64,000 nucleotides of DNA from Laspinema olomoucense D3b. GTDB lineage: Bacteria > Cyanobacteriota > Cyanobacteriia > Cyanobacteriales > Laspinemataceae. The notes under the pieces are model-generated. The model ran no database searches. It worked only from the letters and a program-made list of their open reading frames with translations, and was not told where the DNA came from. Every line of letters begins with the position of its first letter. The first letter of the stretch is position 1. Position numbers and translations under genes: made by a program. This document shows, piece after piece, positions 8,114 to 17,845 of this stretch. Where the stretch lies: positions 62,001-126,000 of the forward strand of contig NZ_JAMXFA010000008.1 of assembly GCF_025370785.1 (NCBI RefSeq), written 5' to 3'.

Positions 8114-10374
8114 CGGTTAGTCCCCCCAACTCGTTCGACCCATTTTTCCCGTTCCCGTTGTTGTCGCGCCAGAAATCCCATGATGCTAATCCACCCAATC
8201 CACCAAGACCAATTTTCCAGTTCTTCTCGATAATCATTTCCTGCGATATGGCGAATCATTTCCCAAGTCAACTCAATGCCGACACTCGCCCAGAGGGTTT
8301 GGATTAAATCCTGGACGGTGCGAAGAGAAGATTGCTGTAATCGAGTGCTTTCCATGTATGACAACAGCTTTTCCCAGCGATTTAAGTCGGTTTTTCCCTG
8401 ATGCTGGAGGGGAACTTGAATCAATAATTCCCACAACCGCCAAGGACAAACCCAGTCTAAGGATTGACCACTATTGAAAATCACTTTCACACAGACGCGA
8501 TCGCGCCCTTGATTTTTCGCTTGTTTATAGGCATCATTTAACCCGCGATGCCATAAGGACTGAGGAATCCGCCGTTGGGCAATTACCACCCCCAAGCTAA
8601 AATTCATCCGCTGTCCCGGCACCGGATAAATCTCCTCTGTTCCTGTTCGTTTTACCCACCCATCTACCGCCGAATTTAAGGGTTGAGTCAGGGGAGAAAC
8701 TTCCCCCCGCCAGAGACGATATAAATCCGTCGTCAGGGACACCGCTTCAGTCAGGGGTCCCAACAACAGAAAATCATCCCCCCCGGCAAAAATCACTTTG
8801 CCGTTGTGATGTTGTTCGGTTAAGGGATACAGCAGTTGATTCCAGCATCCAAATAACAAAGACAAGTCCAGAATATGGGGCAAATCCAGTTGCCGAGTCG
8901 CATTGGCGGGGATTGTCGGCGGGTCGATACCCAACTGGGCGATCGCCTCTGGAGTGGGATGCCACCGGGACCAAGGCAACTTTAAGGTTTTATACTGGTC
9001 CCCAGAGAGCCATTTGCCCATATTGTCCCCATCGCCACGCCATCCCACGGTCCATTCAATCGCACTTTCCCACCCTTTAACCTGCTGTTCCCACTCCTGG
9101 AGTTGGGATTCTTGTTCCTTCTTCTGGGTGAGGTTTGTGGGGTCTTCAGGAGAGAGAAAATCTTTCAGATACCGTCGTTCTAGGATTCGGGGTTCGGCAA
9201 AATTGGGTGAGTTTGGGCGATCAACTTTGGGCATTCCCCATTCATAACTGGGGTCACGATTGAGATAATATTCATGCCAAAATGCCACATTTGCATTCCA
9301 CAAGTCAGCATCGATGGTATCAACCACCCAAGCGGCAGCAACCGTCGCGCGATCGGGGAATTTACCCCAAGGGCAAGCGGGGGGAGTTTTGTTCCATAAT
9401 CGTTCTAAAGTGGGTTGGATAATATCTGGAATGGACGCTAACCGGCGCACGAATTCGATACTATTGAGGCGATCGTCACTATCTATCAATCCTGAGAGGC
9501 GGTGACGACTTTCAGTAGAGGCCCGGGCCCACCATTCCGCTATTTGAGTATCGGGCAATCCCCAAGTTCCCCCTTGATGCACGGGTTTCAGACCCGGATG
9601 CCAGATGGACAAATATCCAGCGCTAGGGCTCGTCCGACCACCCCACCAAGTCCCCTGCCAATTGCGTCCTATTTTACGCGATTCGATGCGTTGATGCAAT
9701 TCTTTAATATCATCATTTACCGTCTCTGGGACGCGGGGTGTACTTTCGGCATAAACGGACCACAAATAGCGATTATCTCGATGAATTACTTGCCATCCGG
9801 GACCATTGAGTAAACGCGGACTATAATTCTGGGAAACTTCTTCTTCTAATTCATATAAAAATCGGCTCCATTCTTCGGTGATAATGGTTTGAAAGTTCTC
9901 CAACCAGGTGGCATCTCCGGGATGTAACCCAGTAATCACATTCGGGAGTTCTGCCTGCCAAAAGCGATCGCCTTCAAAGGGTTCACCGCGCAACCAATTC
10001 AGCAACGGACAAGACTGATGCAAGGGTAGCAAGACTCGACCCTCACGTTCTTCCCACCGATAAATTGCCACACCGGTGAGATAATGGCATAACCAAGACG
10101 CAACCGCCCAATCGCGCAATCGTTCGCCACCCCCGAGAAAGTCTTGAACGGGTCCAAAGGAGAGGACGCCGAGGTGAGTTAAGTTAGGACTAGCTGCTGC
10201 TGCAACTTGCTCACAAGCTTCGCGAGATGCACCGCCTCCCCACCAAAATTGCGATCGCATCACGGTGGAGGGTTGCCATTCTCCACTCACCGGATGTATA
10301 GAAATTTCCGGGGAAGCATCAGGCAAATTTTGATAAAGTTCCCGTTGTCGAATCAGCCAATCTTCGATATTCAT
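8110..10374 (-). CDS. cmr2: Cmr2/Cas10 cyclic-oligoadenylate synthase, no HD domain visible
   Basis: 754 aa. The palm-domain motif FAGGDDFLLLGP gives Gly-Gly-Asp-Asp at about residues 530-534, the active site that makes cyclic oligoadenylates when target RNA binds. The Cmr2 N-domain signature GPVQDFLGGGERLRDWAVAS is at about residue 75. Only ~70 residues precede it and contain no His-Asp pair, so the HD nuclease domain found in many Cas10 proteins is absent. That leaves second-messenger signalling as the only enzymatic output here. The neighbour directly upstream is a CARF-HEPN RNase, the matching receptor. The start abuts the csx1 stop with no gap. Confidence 0.93.
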   Translation of the reverse strand: MNIEDWLIRQRELYQNLPDASPEISIHPVSGEWQPSTVMRSQFWWGGGASREACEQVAAAASPNLTHLGVLSFGPVQDFLGGGERLRDWAVASWLCHYLTGVAIYRWEEREGRVLLPLHQSCPLLNWLRGEPFEGDRFWQAELPNVITGLHPGDATWLENFQTIITEEWSRFLYELEEEVSQNYSPRLLNGPGWQVIHRDNRYLWSVYAESTPRVPETVNDDIKELHQRIESRKIGRNWQGTWWGGRTSPSAGYLSIWHPGLKPVHQGGTWGLPDTQIAEWWARASTESRHRLSGLIDSDDRLNSIEFVRRLASIPDIIQPTLERLWNKTPPACPWGKFPDRATVAAAWVVDTIDADLWNANVAFWHEYYLNRDPSYEWGMPKVDRPNSPNFAEPRILERRYLKDFLSPEDPTNLTQKKEQESQLQEWEQQVKGWESAIEWTVGWRGDGDNMGKWLSGDQYKTLKLPWSRWHPTPEAIAQLGIDPPTIPANATRQLDLPHILDLSLLFGCWNQLLYPLTEQHHNGKVIFAGGDDFLLLGPLTEAVSLTTDLYRLWRGEVSPLTQPLNSAVDGWVKRTGTEEIYPVPGQRMNFSLGVVIAQRRIPQSLWHRGLNDAYKQAKNQGRDRVCVKVIFNSGQSLDWVCPWRLWELLIQVPLQHQGKTDLNRWEKLLSYMESTRLQQSSLRTVQDLIQTLWASVGIELTWEMIRHIAGNDYREELENWSWWIGWISIMGFLARQQREREKWVERVGGTNR

Positions 10375-11913
10375 CTATAAATTTTCCTCAATTTCTCCAA
10401 CCAGTTGACGATAGGTATCGGCGCGGTTTTGTACCTCCTCAGTTAATCCAGCAAGGCTGATAATATAGTTAAGCCAATTAACGGCAACTTGCGCGGGATG
10501 TTCGGGGCGGTCAAATTTTCCCAAATCTAGGGTTCGTTGGTTTAATTCCTTATCAATAATATCTCCTAATAAACTATGGTAAAGCTTATTCCGGATTTGA
10601 GTAAATCCTAGACAATTTCCTTGGGGGACTGCAGTTAAGGTCCATCCGTCTTGTTGAGCATTGGTCCGAACATAGAACTGTTCAAACTGACTCCAATTTG
10701 GTTGTAACGCCATAGAATCTAATGGAAAAGGATAACTATTACCAAACAATTCAAGTTCTGATTTTGTTCCGTTTAAACACTGCATAATTTGAGAAATTGG
10801 GGCGCGGTTAATCTCCAGTCTTTGAGAAGGGTCCATAAATTTAATCCCTCTCCATTCATACTTGCCCTTTCCCTGCTTTTCCACCAACAGAAAAATCACT
10901 AATTCAAACGCTCCAGCAACACGCAAATACCAGTGCATCCACTGACTGCGCTCACGAAAGGCTTGCTCACTCCAGAGGGCGATCGCCACCCGTTCGATAA
11001 TTCCCTCTCGTCCCGTCAAACCAGTTCGTCCGGTTAAATTTAAAGAAACCGCCCGGTCCAATTGTTCTAAATCATCGACTAACTTTGCATAATTTTTTAA
11101 TGGAATAGCAGCAGCGGATGGAGTTAAAGCTGTAGTTGTAGCGTGATGATGACTTTTTAAGATTTGCAAAGCCCCACTAAAATCCTGAATCTTTAATAAT
11201 TCCCGGATTTGTGGCACTTTCAAATGCCATTGCCAATGGATTCCAGAATGGGGCTCACATTCTAATTCTTGCTCAGAAACATAAACAAAATCAATGGGAA
11301 GTCCCGCCAGCTTGCCCTCAATTCCCCATAAATATAATGCCCCACTGAGGGCTGGGGTACCACTGCTATGCTGGACGGTAATTTTATCAATGGGGCTAGG
11401 CTCTCCCTCTTGAGGATGAAAATAGAGCTGATTTTTTTCATCCACGGTAATCAGTTTGGTAAAAACTTGTTCTATCTTTTGCGCCATACCTTCCCAGTCT
11501 GCTGCACCATTGGCAACAGCAGCGTCGATTTCCAGAGGCAGGAAATAGCAGGGAATGTTATGATCTTCACACCATTTACCCAAAATGTCTTGCCACCAAA
11601 TCCCATCAGCAGCGACGACATTCCATCCTTCGCTATCGTTCCGCTGGGATTGCCATTGACGCTGGTCTGTTAGTACAAAACACCACAAGGGTCCGCTAGA
11701 GTCTTCCGATGCTTCCGTGACGAGGGGGCTTTCTAAGATTCTTCTGATAATGGGGAAATCAACGCGATTAATCTCTAAAAGTAAGTCTTTGTTGCATTCT
11801 GCTTTATCTAAAATATCTTCTAAAGTATAGCTAGGACTCAGGGTATGAATCCCCCAATTGTTATCAACATAGATGTCACTATTCCCTAATACTTGTAAAA
11901 TCAATGAAACCAT
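10375..11913 (-). CDS. CARF-HEPN ribonuclease (Csx1/Csm6 family)
   Basis: 512 aa. The N-terminal CARF-type Rossmann region has the ligand-loop motif QHSSGTPALSGAL (residues about 180-192). The C-terminal region has a HEPN RNase motif IRNKLYH (R-x4-H, about residue 440). Members of this family bind cyclic oligoadenylate made by Cas10 and then degrade RNA non-specifically. Placement immediately upstream of and abutting cmr2 supports the pairing. A histidine/threonine-rich linker (SHHHATTTALTPSAAA, near 255-270) separates the parts. Whether it is better filed as Csx1 or Csm6 cannot be settled by eye. Confidence 0.85.
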   Translation of the reverse strand: MVSLILQVLGNSDIYVDNNWGIHTLSPSYTLEDILDKAECNKDLLLEINRVDFPIIRRILESPLVTEASEDSSGPLWCFVLTDQRQWQSQRNDSEGWNVVAADGIWWQDILGKWCEDHNIPCYFLPLEIDAAVANGAADWEGMAQKIEQVFTKLITVDEKNQLYFHPQEGEPSPIDKITVQHSSGTPALSGALYLWGIEGKLAGLPIDFVYVSEQELECEPHSGIHWQWHLKVPQIRELLKIQDFSGALQILKSHHHATTTALTPSAAAIPLKNYAKLVDDLEQLDRAVSLNLTGRTGLTGREGIIERVAIALWSEQAFRERSQWMHWYLRVAGAFELVIFLLVEKQGKGKYEWRGIKFMDPSQRLEINRAPISQIMQCLNGTKSELELFGNSYPFPLDSMALQPNWSQFEQFYVRTNAQQDGWTLTAVPQGNCLGFTQIRNKLYHSLLGDIIDKELNQRTLDLGKFDRPEHPAQVAVNWLNYIISLAGLTEEVQNRADTYRQLVGEIEENL

Positions 11914-11985
11914 ATTACACTCCTGTTTTTAACAGAACCCGGTAGGGTCAAGGGCCATCAAAGGGTCGGAACCTCTACTCCTTTA

Positions 11986-14568
11986 CTAGGGAGGAGGCGA
12001 TCGCTTTATGCGCTGCCACCCTCGCTCGATATCTCGCCAAGTCTCATCGACCACCCTTGAAAACAGAGAAGGGGGCTTCCGTGGCTGTAATCCACCGATC
12101 GCCTTCTGCAAGCGTTTGGCATACGGCTCCAACCTAGAAATCAGCAGAAGGGAGGGCAAATTATTTTGCTCATCGAGGAGTTGAGCATAGATTGCCGATC
12201 GCCTTTCCCCTTGACACCACTTGCTAATCTGTTCCGCCAGTTTGTCGGGTTCGGGTGCCCATTGTTGTTGCGCCAGATGATGACGCGCTTCCCTGTCGAA
12301 TAAATCGGACTGTTTCTGCAACAGTTGCAAAAATCCTTCAATTTTTTTCTGGGCAGCAGTGGGTGGAGAAATCGCTGCTCGCAATCTGGTTTTATAGTGT
12401 TTCTTAGCCCGAGAATCCGGCTTAATCCGCTTTTCTGAAATTGCCAGTTCACGAACTATCCCAGACTTCCCTTCGCGTTCACACCAATCGGCGATCGCCT
12501 CGAATAATTCCCTGGGTTCATTAGGGTGACAATCCACCAGTTCCCCCAACTGTTGGCGATCGCACCAGGAAAACCACTCCGGTTTTCGTTTTAATACCAT
12601 CAGAAATGCTTCTAACTTCCGTTGAGCACGGTGATCGAGAATCCAACGTCGCCCCTCCCGAAATCCCCAAGCTGCGCCCGCAAATAAAAAAGCCCCCAAA
12701 AGACTCAGAGATATGGCAACCGCCACGGGATGCCAGGTATTCAATACTTTAGAAATCCATACCACCGTGACTTGACCTTGATCGCTACCGGCAGTCAGTA
12801 ACCCGGCACTAGAGGCCAAAATTGCTGCACCCCCCAATCCGGCACTCACAATATAGGCTAAATCTTGCAACTCGCGATCGCGCTTCGCCTGGGCCTCATC
12901 TTTTTCCCGTAATTGTTGCAAATATAGGCGTTCGCGCTGTTTATCCGCCTCCTCTTTTTCCCGCAACGCCAACATATAGAAGCGATCGCGTTCCCGTTCC
13001 CGTTCCTCTTGTCGCTCTTTTTCTTCCCGGATCTCTTGTTCGCGTTTTTTCTCCGCTGCTGCCAATCGTTCCCGTTCTTCCAACTGTAGGCGATCGCGTT
13101 TTTTTTCGGCTTCTGCTAGGCGTTCTTTTTCTTCTAACCGTTCTTGTTCACGTTTTTTCTCAGCTTTTTCCTGCCGCTCTTTTTCTTCTAACCGCTCTTG
13201 TTCAAGTTTTTTCTCAGCTTTTTCCTGCCGCTCTTTTTCTTCTAACCGTTCTTGTTCACGTTTTTTCTCAGCTTGTGCCTGTTGTTCCCGTTCTTCTTGC
13301 CGGAAGCGATCGCGTTCTTTTTCCGCTGCCTCCAAACGTCGTAAATATTGCAAGGTCGAATATTCCTGCATTTCCCGCACTTCATCGTGAACTTCCCGAT
13401 AAAGTCGGTCTAACTGAAACACCTCTTGCCACTTACAATAACAACGATGATGATGTTCTCGTTGCATCACCTGGGCAAAATAACCCCGGGCGGTAAACAA
13501 CAACAGGCGATCGCGAATCTTTTCAAACTGCTGCAATCGAGTCGCCTCATCCTTTACCCAACTTTCTGCCACCTGTCCCGAAAGCGACATCAAAGCAAAC
13601 CGCTGATGCAATGCTAGCAAAAACAACAGAAAATACTGTTGGCGCAGGTGATAGGGAAGGGTTTCCCGAAAAAATTGCTCAGTGGAGGCGTTCACCGCTA
13701 GGAAACTGCTGCCTTCTAAGGTACAGACAAACCACTGTCCCCGCGCATAAGGCAACCAAGGCTGAATCTGCGGGTCCAAATCTTCCGGCGATGGGTCGTT
13801 CCCCTGTTTCTCGTGAAAAAAGTTTTGTAATTTGTAGAGCAAGTGAGGAGTTTTTGCTTCAGGCAAATTATCCACATACAGAGATACAAACGGCAGCATT
13901 TGACCCGGGACAAAAATCTCACTCCACCAGGGTTCTGAACTCACCGTGTGTAGTAATGCTTTGACGATTTGGCCGAATTTAGGTTTGTTCTGGGGAGGAC
14001 ACTGAGCAATTTCTGGAAAATAATCTTCCCAAAAGGCCTCTCGGTTTTGAGCATCCCACTGTCTCTTTTGCACCTTCACCTTCGACCCTTGCTGCCCTTT
14101 CAAAAACCGAAAATAATGCAAAAAGTTTAGCCAATCCTCAAGAGTATTGCCCTTGGGTTGCACCTGCAAAATTAAAAATCCTACTCCAACCCGAAAGAGC
14201 ACCAGTTGTACCACATCGCCAGCTTTTCCATCCTTACCAAAAGCAAACGGCACGGAACCCTGGGGAGAAGTTAACTCTAACTCCCACTGGTCCTGAAATC
14301 CAAACACATCGCGCACTGCACCTGAGAGTGTCCAGCGTTGAGCAGTAGAGGTTTGATTTTCTGTCGGCTTGAGATAGTTGGCAACGTGAAACAACAAATC
14401 TTCTGTAGGAAAAGGCTGAGGTTCCCAAACGGTAGTCTGCTTCTGAGACAACTTGGCCTCGGGGATAGCCTGATTGAGCGAGTCAAATCTTGCAATATCA
14501 AAGGTGAACGGATACACAAAATAAATTGACGATGCTTTTGTATCAATCGTTGCCTCATTAAATTGCAT
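11986..14568 (-). CDS. Type III-B linked membrane protein with long coiled coil, unknown function
   Basis: 860 aa; I do not recognise the family. Residues 1-400 form a soluble mixed domain. Residues about 408-570 are an extreme Glu/Lys/Arg coiled coil built of ~14-residue repeats (for example KKREQERLEEKERQ). Two hydrophobic segments follow (about 570-595, GLGGAAILASSAGLL; about 613-635, AVAISLSLLGAFLFAGAA). After them come two related ~65-aa units (KLEAFLMVLKRK near 645 and KIEGFLQLLQKQ near 738, each with a downstream D/K-W-C). It is the first gene of the csx1-cmr operon, 72 nt before csx1, with a GGGGAGG ribosome site. A soluble head, helical stalk and two membrane helices recall CorA-like type III effectors, but the tail after the membrane helices differs and no G-x-N pore motif is seen. 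Confidence 0.8.
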   Translation of the reverse strand: MQFNEATIDTKASSIYFVYPFTFDIARFDSLNQAIPEAKLSQKQTTVWEPQPFPTEDLLFHVANYLKPTENQTSTAQRWTLSGAVRDVFGFQDQWELELTSPQGSVPFAFGKDGKAGDVVQLVLFRVGVGFLILQVQPKGNTLEDWLNFLHYFRFLKGQQGSKVKVQKRQWDAQNREAFWEDYFPEIAQCPPQNKPKFGQIVKALLHTVSSEPWWSEIFVPGQMLPFVSLYVDNLPEAKTPHLLYKLQNFFHEKQGNDPSPEDLDPQIQPWLPYARGQWFVCTLEGSSFLAVNASTEQFFRETLPYHLRQQYFLLFLLALHQRFALMSLSGQVAESWVKDEATRLQQFEKIRDRLLLFTARGYFAQVMQREHHHRCYCKWQEVFQLDRLYREVHDEVREMQEYSTLQYLRRLEAAEKERDRFRQEEREQQAQAEKKREQERLEEKERQEKAEKKLEQERLEEKERQEKAEKKREQERLEEKERLAEAEKKRDRLQLEERERLAAAEKKREQEIREEKERQEERERERDRFYMLALREKEEADKQRERLYLQQLREKDEAQAKRDRELQDLAYIVSAGLGGAAILASSAGLLTAGSDQGQVTVVWISKVLNTWHPVAVAISLSLLGAFLFAGAAWGFREGRRWILDHRAQRKLEAFLMVLKRKPEWFSWCDRQQLGELVDCHPNEPRELFEAIADWCEREGKSGIVRELAISEKRIKPDSRAKKHYKTRLRAAISPPTAAQKKIEGFLQLLQKQSDLFDREARHHLAQQQWAPEPDKLAEQISKWCQGERRSAIYAQLLDEQNNLPSLLLISRLEPYAKRLQKAIGGLQPRKPPSLFSRVVDETWRDIERGWQRIKRSPPP

Positions 14569-15578
14569 CGTCCCTACCTCCCCTTCAGTTGTTGCTTATC
14601 CAATCAACCTGGGAATGAGAGTTAAAGTTTACTAAAATTAGCTCTGCAAATCCGCTCTTTATCCTATCCGATACTTGCACCTCTTTTCTCAATGTTCAGA
14701 ATCATTTAAGATTTGGATGAAAAATTGGAGGATTTGCTTTATTTCTGGACAATCTGCTATGAGGGTCTACCGTTGGTTCTCCCCGTAGGTTTCTTGATGG
14801 GGGGGTGCGATAACCTTTAAACCCTTTTAGGGCAACGATTATAGCCCTTATCACCAACGGATTTAGCAGAACAGGTACAGGAGGACCCAGAAATCTCGGG
14901 AGTTTTGCACTTGGGCGATCGCCACGGATAACCTGTAATCGCTTTCAGTTTCTAGTTGCTGTCACGGTCATGGTCTAATTTCAATCTAGCAACAGCTTAT
15001 GGGTGTGGCGTTTATGCCAATGGCAGGGGGAAATGGACCAGTTTGAGAGCAATTCGCCGTCGCAGATACTTTGCGATCGCATCTGCTCATACCGCGTTTG
15101 GTTGATTCCACCCGCCGCAGTCCCCCGCTGACAAACTGCCACCCATCCGGGGGGTGGGTTTTTCCCCGGGGCGATCGGTGTACGGATTCTCAAGGATGCC
15201 ATCAATCTCAACAGATTCACCCAATTGTAGGAAGTCTCTAAACTGATGACCCTGTAAGTCTGGGCCCGGGTCATAGTCCTGGCAATTCTCACACTCAATG
15301 CCAGTGGGATGCAGGGCACAGGGGAGAGCGTAATGGAGGGAGTAATGGGCAGGTGTTGCACTGGGAGATTTGTGGCTATGGATGCGGTAAGCCAAGCGCG
15401 GAGCTTAAGAGCGTCCTCGCTATTTGCTACAGTAGGAGCGGGGGAAAAAGCGGCAACCGATGAGCAAAGGGAAGAGCCTTCCCCTATTTTCAGAAAAAAA
15501 GGCTAATTTTGATAAAATAAAGTTTCCTAAATTCTGGTGTAACACTTAATACCAAAGTTTGTTGAATTTTAAAAGAGT
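14569..15578. other. 1-kb intergenic region between the Cmr operon and the kinase gene
   Basis: It should carry the divergent promoters for the - strand Cmr operon and the + strand kinase. HIP1-type sites are frequent. Two overlapping - strand open frames (14981-15361 and 15087-15395) exist; the second has a CENCQDYDPGPD stretch that might be a gene remnant, but neither has a ribosome site or recognisable domain. I see no RNA gene. Confidence 0.5.
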
Positions 15579-16925
15579 ATGAACCTAAAAAATAACCAAG
15601 CCTGGGATGAAAACTGGGAAATTATTAAATTCCTGAGTCAAGGAGGACAAGGAAAAACTTCTCTTGTTAAATCTAGGGGTCCTTTGCAGTCAAATAAACT
15701 ATATGTTCTTAAAGAATTGAAGTATCAAAGTGACCGTAAGAGTCGTTCCCGGATGTACAGAGAGGTAGCCGCTCTAAAAACGCTCAATCATTCAGGAATT
15801 TCTAAATTTATTGATTCTAATGTTGAGGAATATGAATCAAATATTCCTCTCTACTTAGTCACTGAATTTATTGAAGGAAAAACACTTGACAAATTCCTTA
15901 AAAATCAAAATTTAAGTTTAGAAGAAATAGTGGGTTCTATAAAAACTCTTTTAGAGACTTTAGAAAAATGTCATGAAAATGATATTGTTCATCGAGATAT
16001 TAAACCGAATAATATCATTATTCGGGATAACGATATTAAAGACCCGGTGTTGATTGATTTTGGTTTATCCTTTAACAATTCAGATTTGGAGAATACTGAT
16101 TTAACTCAATCTGGGGAACAAGTAGGAAATAGATTTTTTACTCTCCCCGAGCAACAGGCTAAAAGTAACCTTAAACGAGACCACCGGTCAGATATTACAC
16201 AGTGCTGTGGCATTTTATTTTTTGCTTTAACCAAATTAAAACCTACTAATTTATTTGACCACGAAGCAAAAAAGCCCCATCAAAGACTTGAATCTAAAAA
16301 ATCTTTGTCTCGATTTTCTTCAGACTCTATAGCTAAACTAAATAAAATTTTTGATAAAGCATTTGACCCAAGAATAGATTCTCGTTGGCAATCTATTCCT
16401 CCATTAAAGGAAGCATTAATGCAGTTGCTACAGCCAGTTCAGAGTGAAAGCACTAATGACACTGACAGCGATATAGCTCAAATTCGTGAAAAGTTATCAA
16501 CCTCTCCTGATTATGCTATGCGCCAGTCCTTCCAATCTCTTGCTAACCAAATTGTTCAAGAAATTCATAAAGTAGGACGCAGTGTAGCAGGTGAGCTTGG
16601 CTCTGAATTTGGAACTATTCAAGATGGTTCTAGTATGAGTGGTTTTAAGAAGAATAAAAAAGTTAATATAAATTGGTCTGAATTAACTTTTTTTCACCAA
16701 TATGGCATCACTATTCAGTTTATTGAAGAGAGATTTTTTCCAAAATTTAAAGGTATTGCTACAGGAAATGAAGTAGTTTTGTTAGCCGAAGTTAAAGGCC
16801 AAGAAATTGAATTCTTAAGAGCTTCTTTAAATGGCGAATTGGATTCAACAGAATTTAGCGAACGCCTCAAAGATTTTTACATAAAAGGCGTACTGAGTAT
16901 TGTAGAAGAGGAAGCAGGGAAATAA
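15579..16925 (+). CDS. Serine/threonine protein kinase (Hanks type) with unknown C-terminal domain
   Basis: 448 aa. The kinase core has a glycine loop SQGGQGKTSLV (about 20-30), a VAIK-like lysine in YVLKELKY (Lys45), the catalytic loop HRDIKPNN (His138-Asn145) and LIDFGLS (Asp160). It ends near residue 285. All catalytic residues are present, so activity is likely. The remaining ~160 residues carry no membrane helix and no recognised sensor. They include EIHKVGRSVAGELGSEFG and a C-terminal ITIQFIEERFFPKFKG block, perhaps a substrate or partner domain. It is a single gene with its own terminator. Stand-alone Hanks kinases of this kind occur in cyanobacterial accessory regions; a defence role is possible but unsupported. 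Confidence 0.88.
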   Translation: MNLKNNQAWDENWEIIKFLSQGGQGKTSLVKSRGPLQSNKLYVLKELKYQSDRKSRSRMYREVAALKTLNHSGISKFIDSNVEEYESNIPLYLVTEFIEGKTLDKFLKNQNLSLEEIVGSIKTLLETLEKCHENDIVHRDIKPNNIIIRDNDIKDPVLIDFGLSFNNSDLENTDLTQSGEQVGNRFFTLPEQQAKSNLKRDHRSDITQCCGILFFALTKLKPTNLFDHEAKKPHQRLESKKSLSRFSSDSIAKLNKIFDKAFDPRIDSRWQSIPPLKEALMQLLQPVQSESTNDTDSDIAQIREKLSTSPDYAMRQSFQSLANQIVQEIHKVGRSVAGELGSEFGTIQDGSSMSGFKKNKKVNINWSELTFFHQYGITIQFIEERFFPKFKGIATGNEVVLLAEVKGQEIEFLRASLNGELDSTEFSERLKDFYIKGVLSIVEEEAGK

Positions 16926-17011
16926 TTAGCAACCAACACTACAGTTATAGGTTATTCAGTTATTTAATTGGTGGCACTAAAATTTTAAGAATTCCTCCCT
17001 AATGCAACGCA

Positions 17012-17060
17012 ACAATCCCGCCAGAGATAGTCTAGCGGGATTGTCTGTTATATGGATTTT
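17012..17060 (+). terminator. Strong hairpin after the kinase gene
   Basis: ACAATCCCGC (17012-17021) pairs perfectly with GCGGGATTGT (17035-17044) across a 13-nt loop, followed by a weak T-rich stretch. It is the likely end of the kinase transcript. Confidence 0.7.
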
Positions 17061-17099
17061 TAAAAAGACCTGCGCGGTCTGTCTTAACGGGTTTTTGTT

Positions 17100-17371
17100 T
17101 TTCTTATGCTCCTAATCTACCCGAGTCCTCCGGTCTGGGAATCCATCCGGGGAGGTAACTTGGGGGGATAGTCTCTACTCCCAACGGATTGGCGGCGGGA
17201 GAAGTTGGCCGGAATTGTGCCGGTGGGAAACGACGGCACCCGGGGGCTGGCGAGTTGGTGGAGAACAAGCGGGGGAGATGCGATCGCCTAAAAGTTTGGG
17301 TTCGCCGGATAAGTGTCAACTCTGATAGTTATCGGCAGGCGATCGGCACTACTGTAGCCCATGAAATTTAT
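17100..17371. other. Non-coding segment with dispersed palindrome copy
   Basis: No credible gene. It contains one copy (17307-17334) of the palindromic repeat family described in the findings, followed by a HIP1-like site, and resembles the sequence at 18.84-18.92 kb. Confidence 0.5.
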
Positions 17372-17845
17372 TTAGGCCTTTGGCACCCTGACAAATTCGA
17401 GTAAGTATAGGTTGTCGCTCAACTGTAGTGGGTGCGATTCCTCGGGGGCTGGATTTGCAATCGATAGAAGAGGAACTAAGCATGAACCTTTATAAATACA
17501 GTCTCCAAATCCTCCGTAAGTCATTAGTGCCAGCCAAAAATAACCTGTTGTTATCCAAATACAAATTCCTACTCTACTAACAATAGCAGTCCGAAATCCT
17601 GGCTTAATAATATAAGCGCCAGTAATGGGGAGTAAAATGATTGCAAGAAAAGATGCGAATAAAAATCCTTCTGGAATCGGTAATACAGCAAAGGTTACTA
17701 AAGGACCTGTTAATGATGCAAATAATATGAAAAAGTAATGAAATAAAGTCAGAAACTCCTTTAGAACAACTATTGCATGAGAACTAATAGCCACCCACAT
17801 TCCTAAAACACAGGGCAAAACTATAGATAGCCAATACTTACGCAT
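17372..17845 (-). CDS. Four-helix membrane protein, copy A of tandem pair
   Basis: 157 aa with four hydrophobic segments (about residues 5-25, 35-55, 62-82 and 92-112) and no recognised domain. It is a clear paralogue of the gene at 18315: both start MRKYWLSIVLPCVLGMWVAI, share YIIKPG and SRVGICIWI, and reach a C-terminal CIYK[GS]SC. This copy continues about 37 residues beyond that cysteine while copy B stops there, so copy A has a changed or read-through 3' end. Function unknown. Confidence 0.7.
   Translation of the reverse strand: MRKYWLSIVLPCVLGMWVAISSHAIVVLKEFLTLFHYFFILFASLTGPLVTFAVLPIPEGFLFASFLAIILLPITGAYIIKPGFRTAIVSRVGICIWITTGYFWLALMTYGGFGDCIYKGSCLVPLLSIANPAPEESHPLQLSDNLYLLEFVRVPKA

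Noticed and set aside
12822-13496. 224-codon + strand frame opposite the coiled coil
   Set aside because: Hydrophobic mirror of a Glu/Lys/Arg repeat; a by-product of the codon pattern on the - strand.
15087-15395. 102-codon - strand frame with CENCQDYD
   Set aside because: No ribosome site, no recognised domain and a competing overlapping frame; kept only as a remark in the spacer entry.
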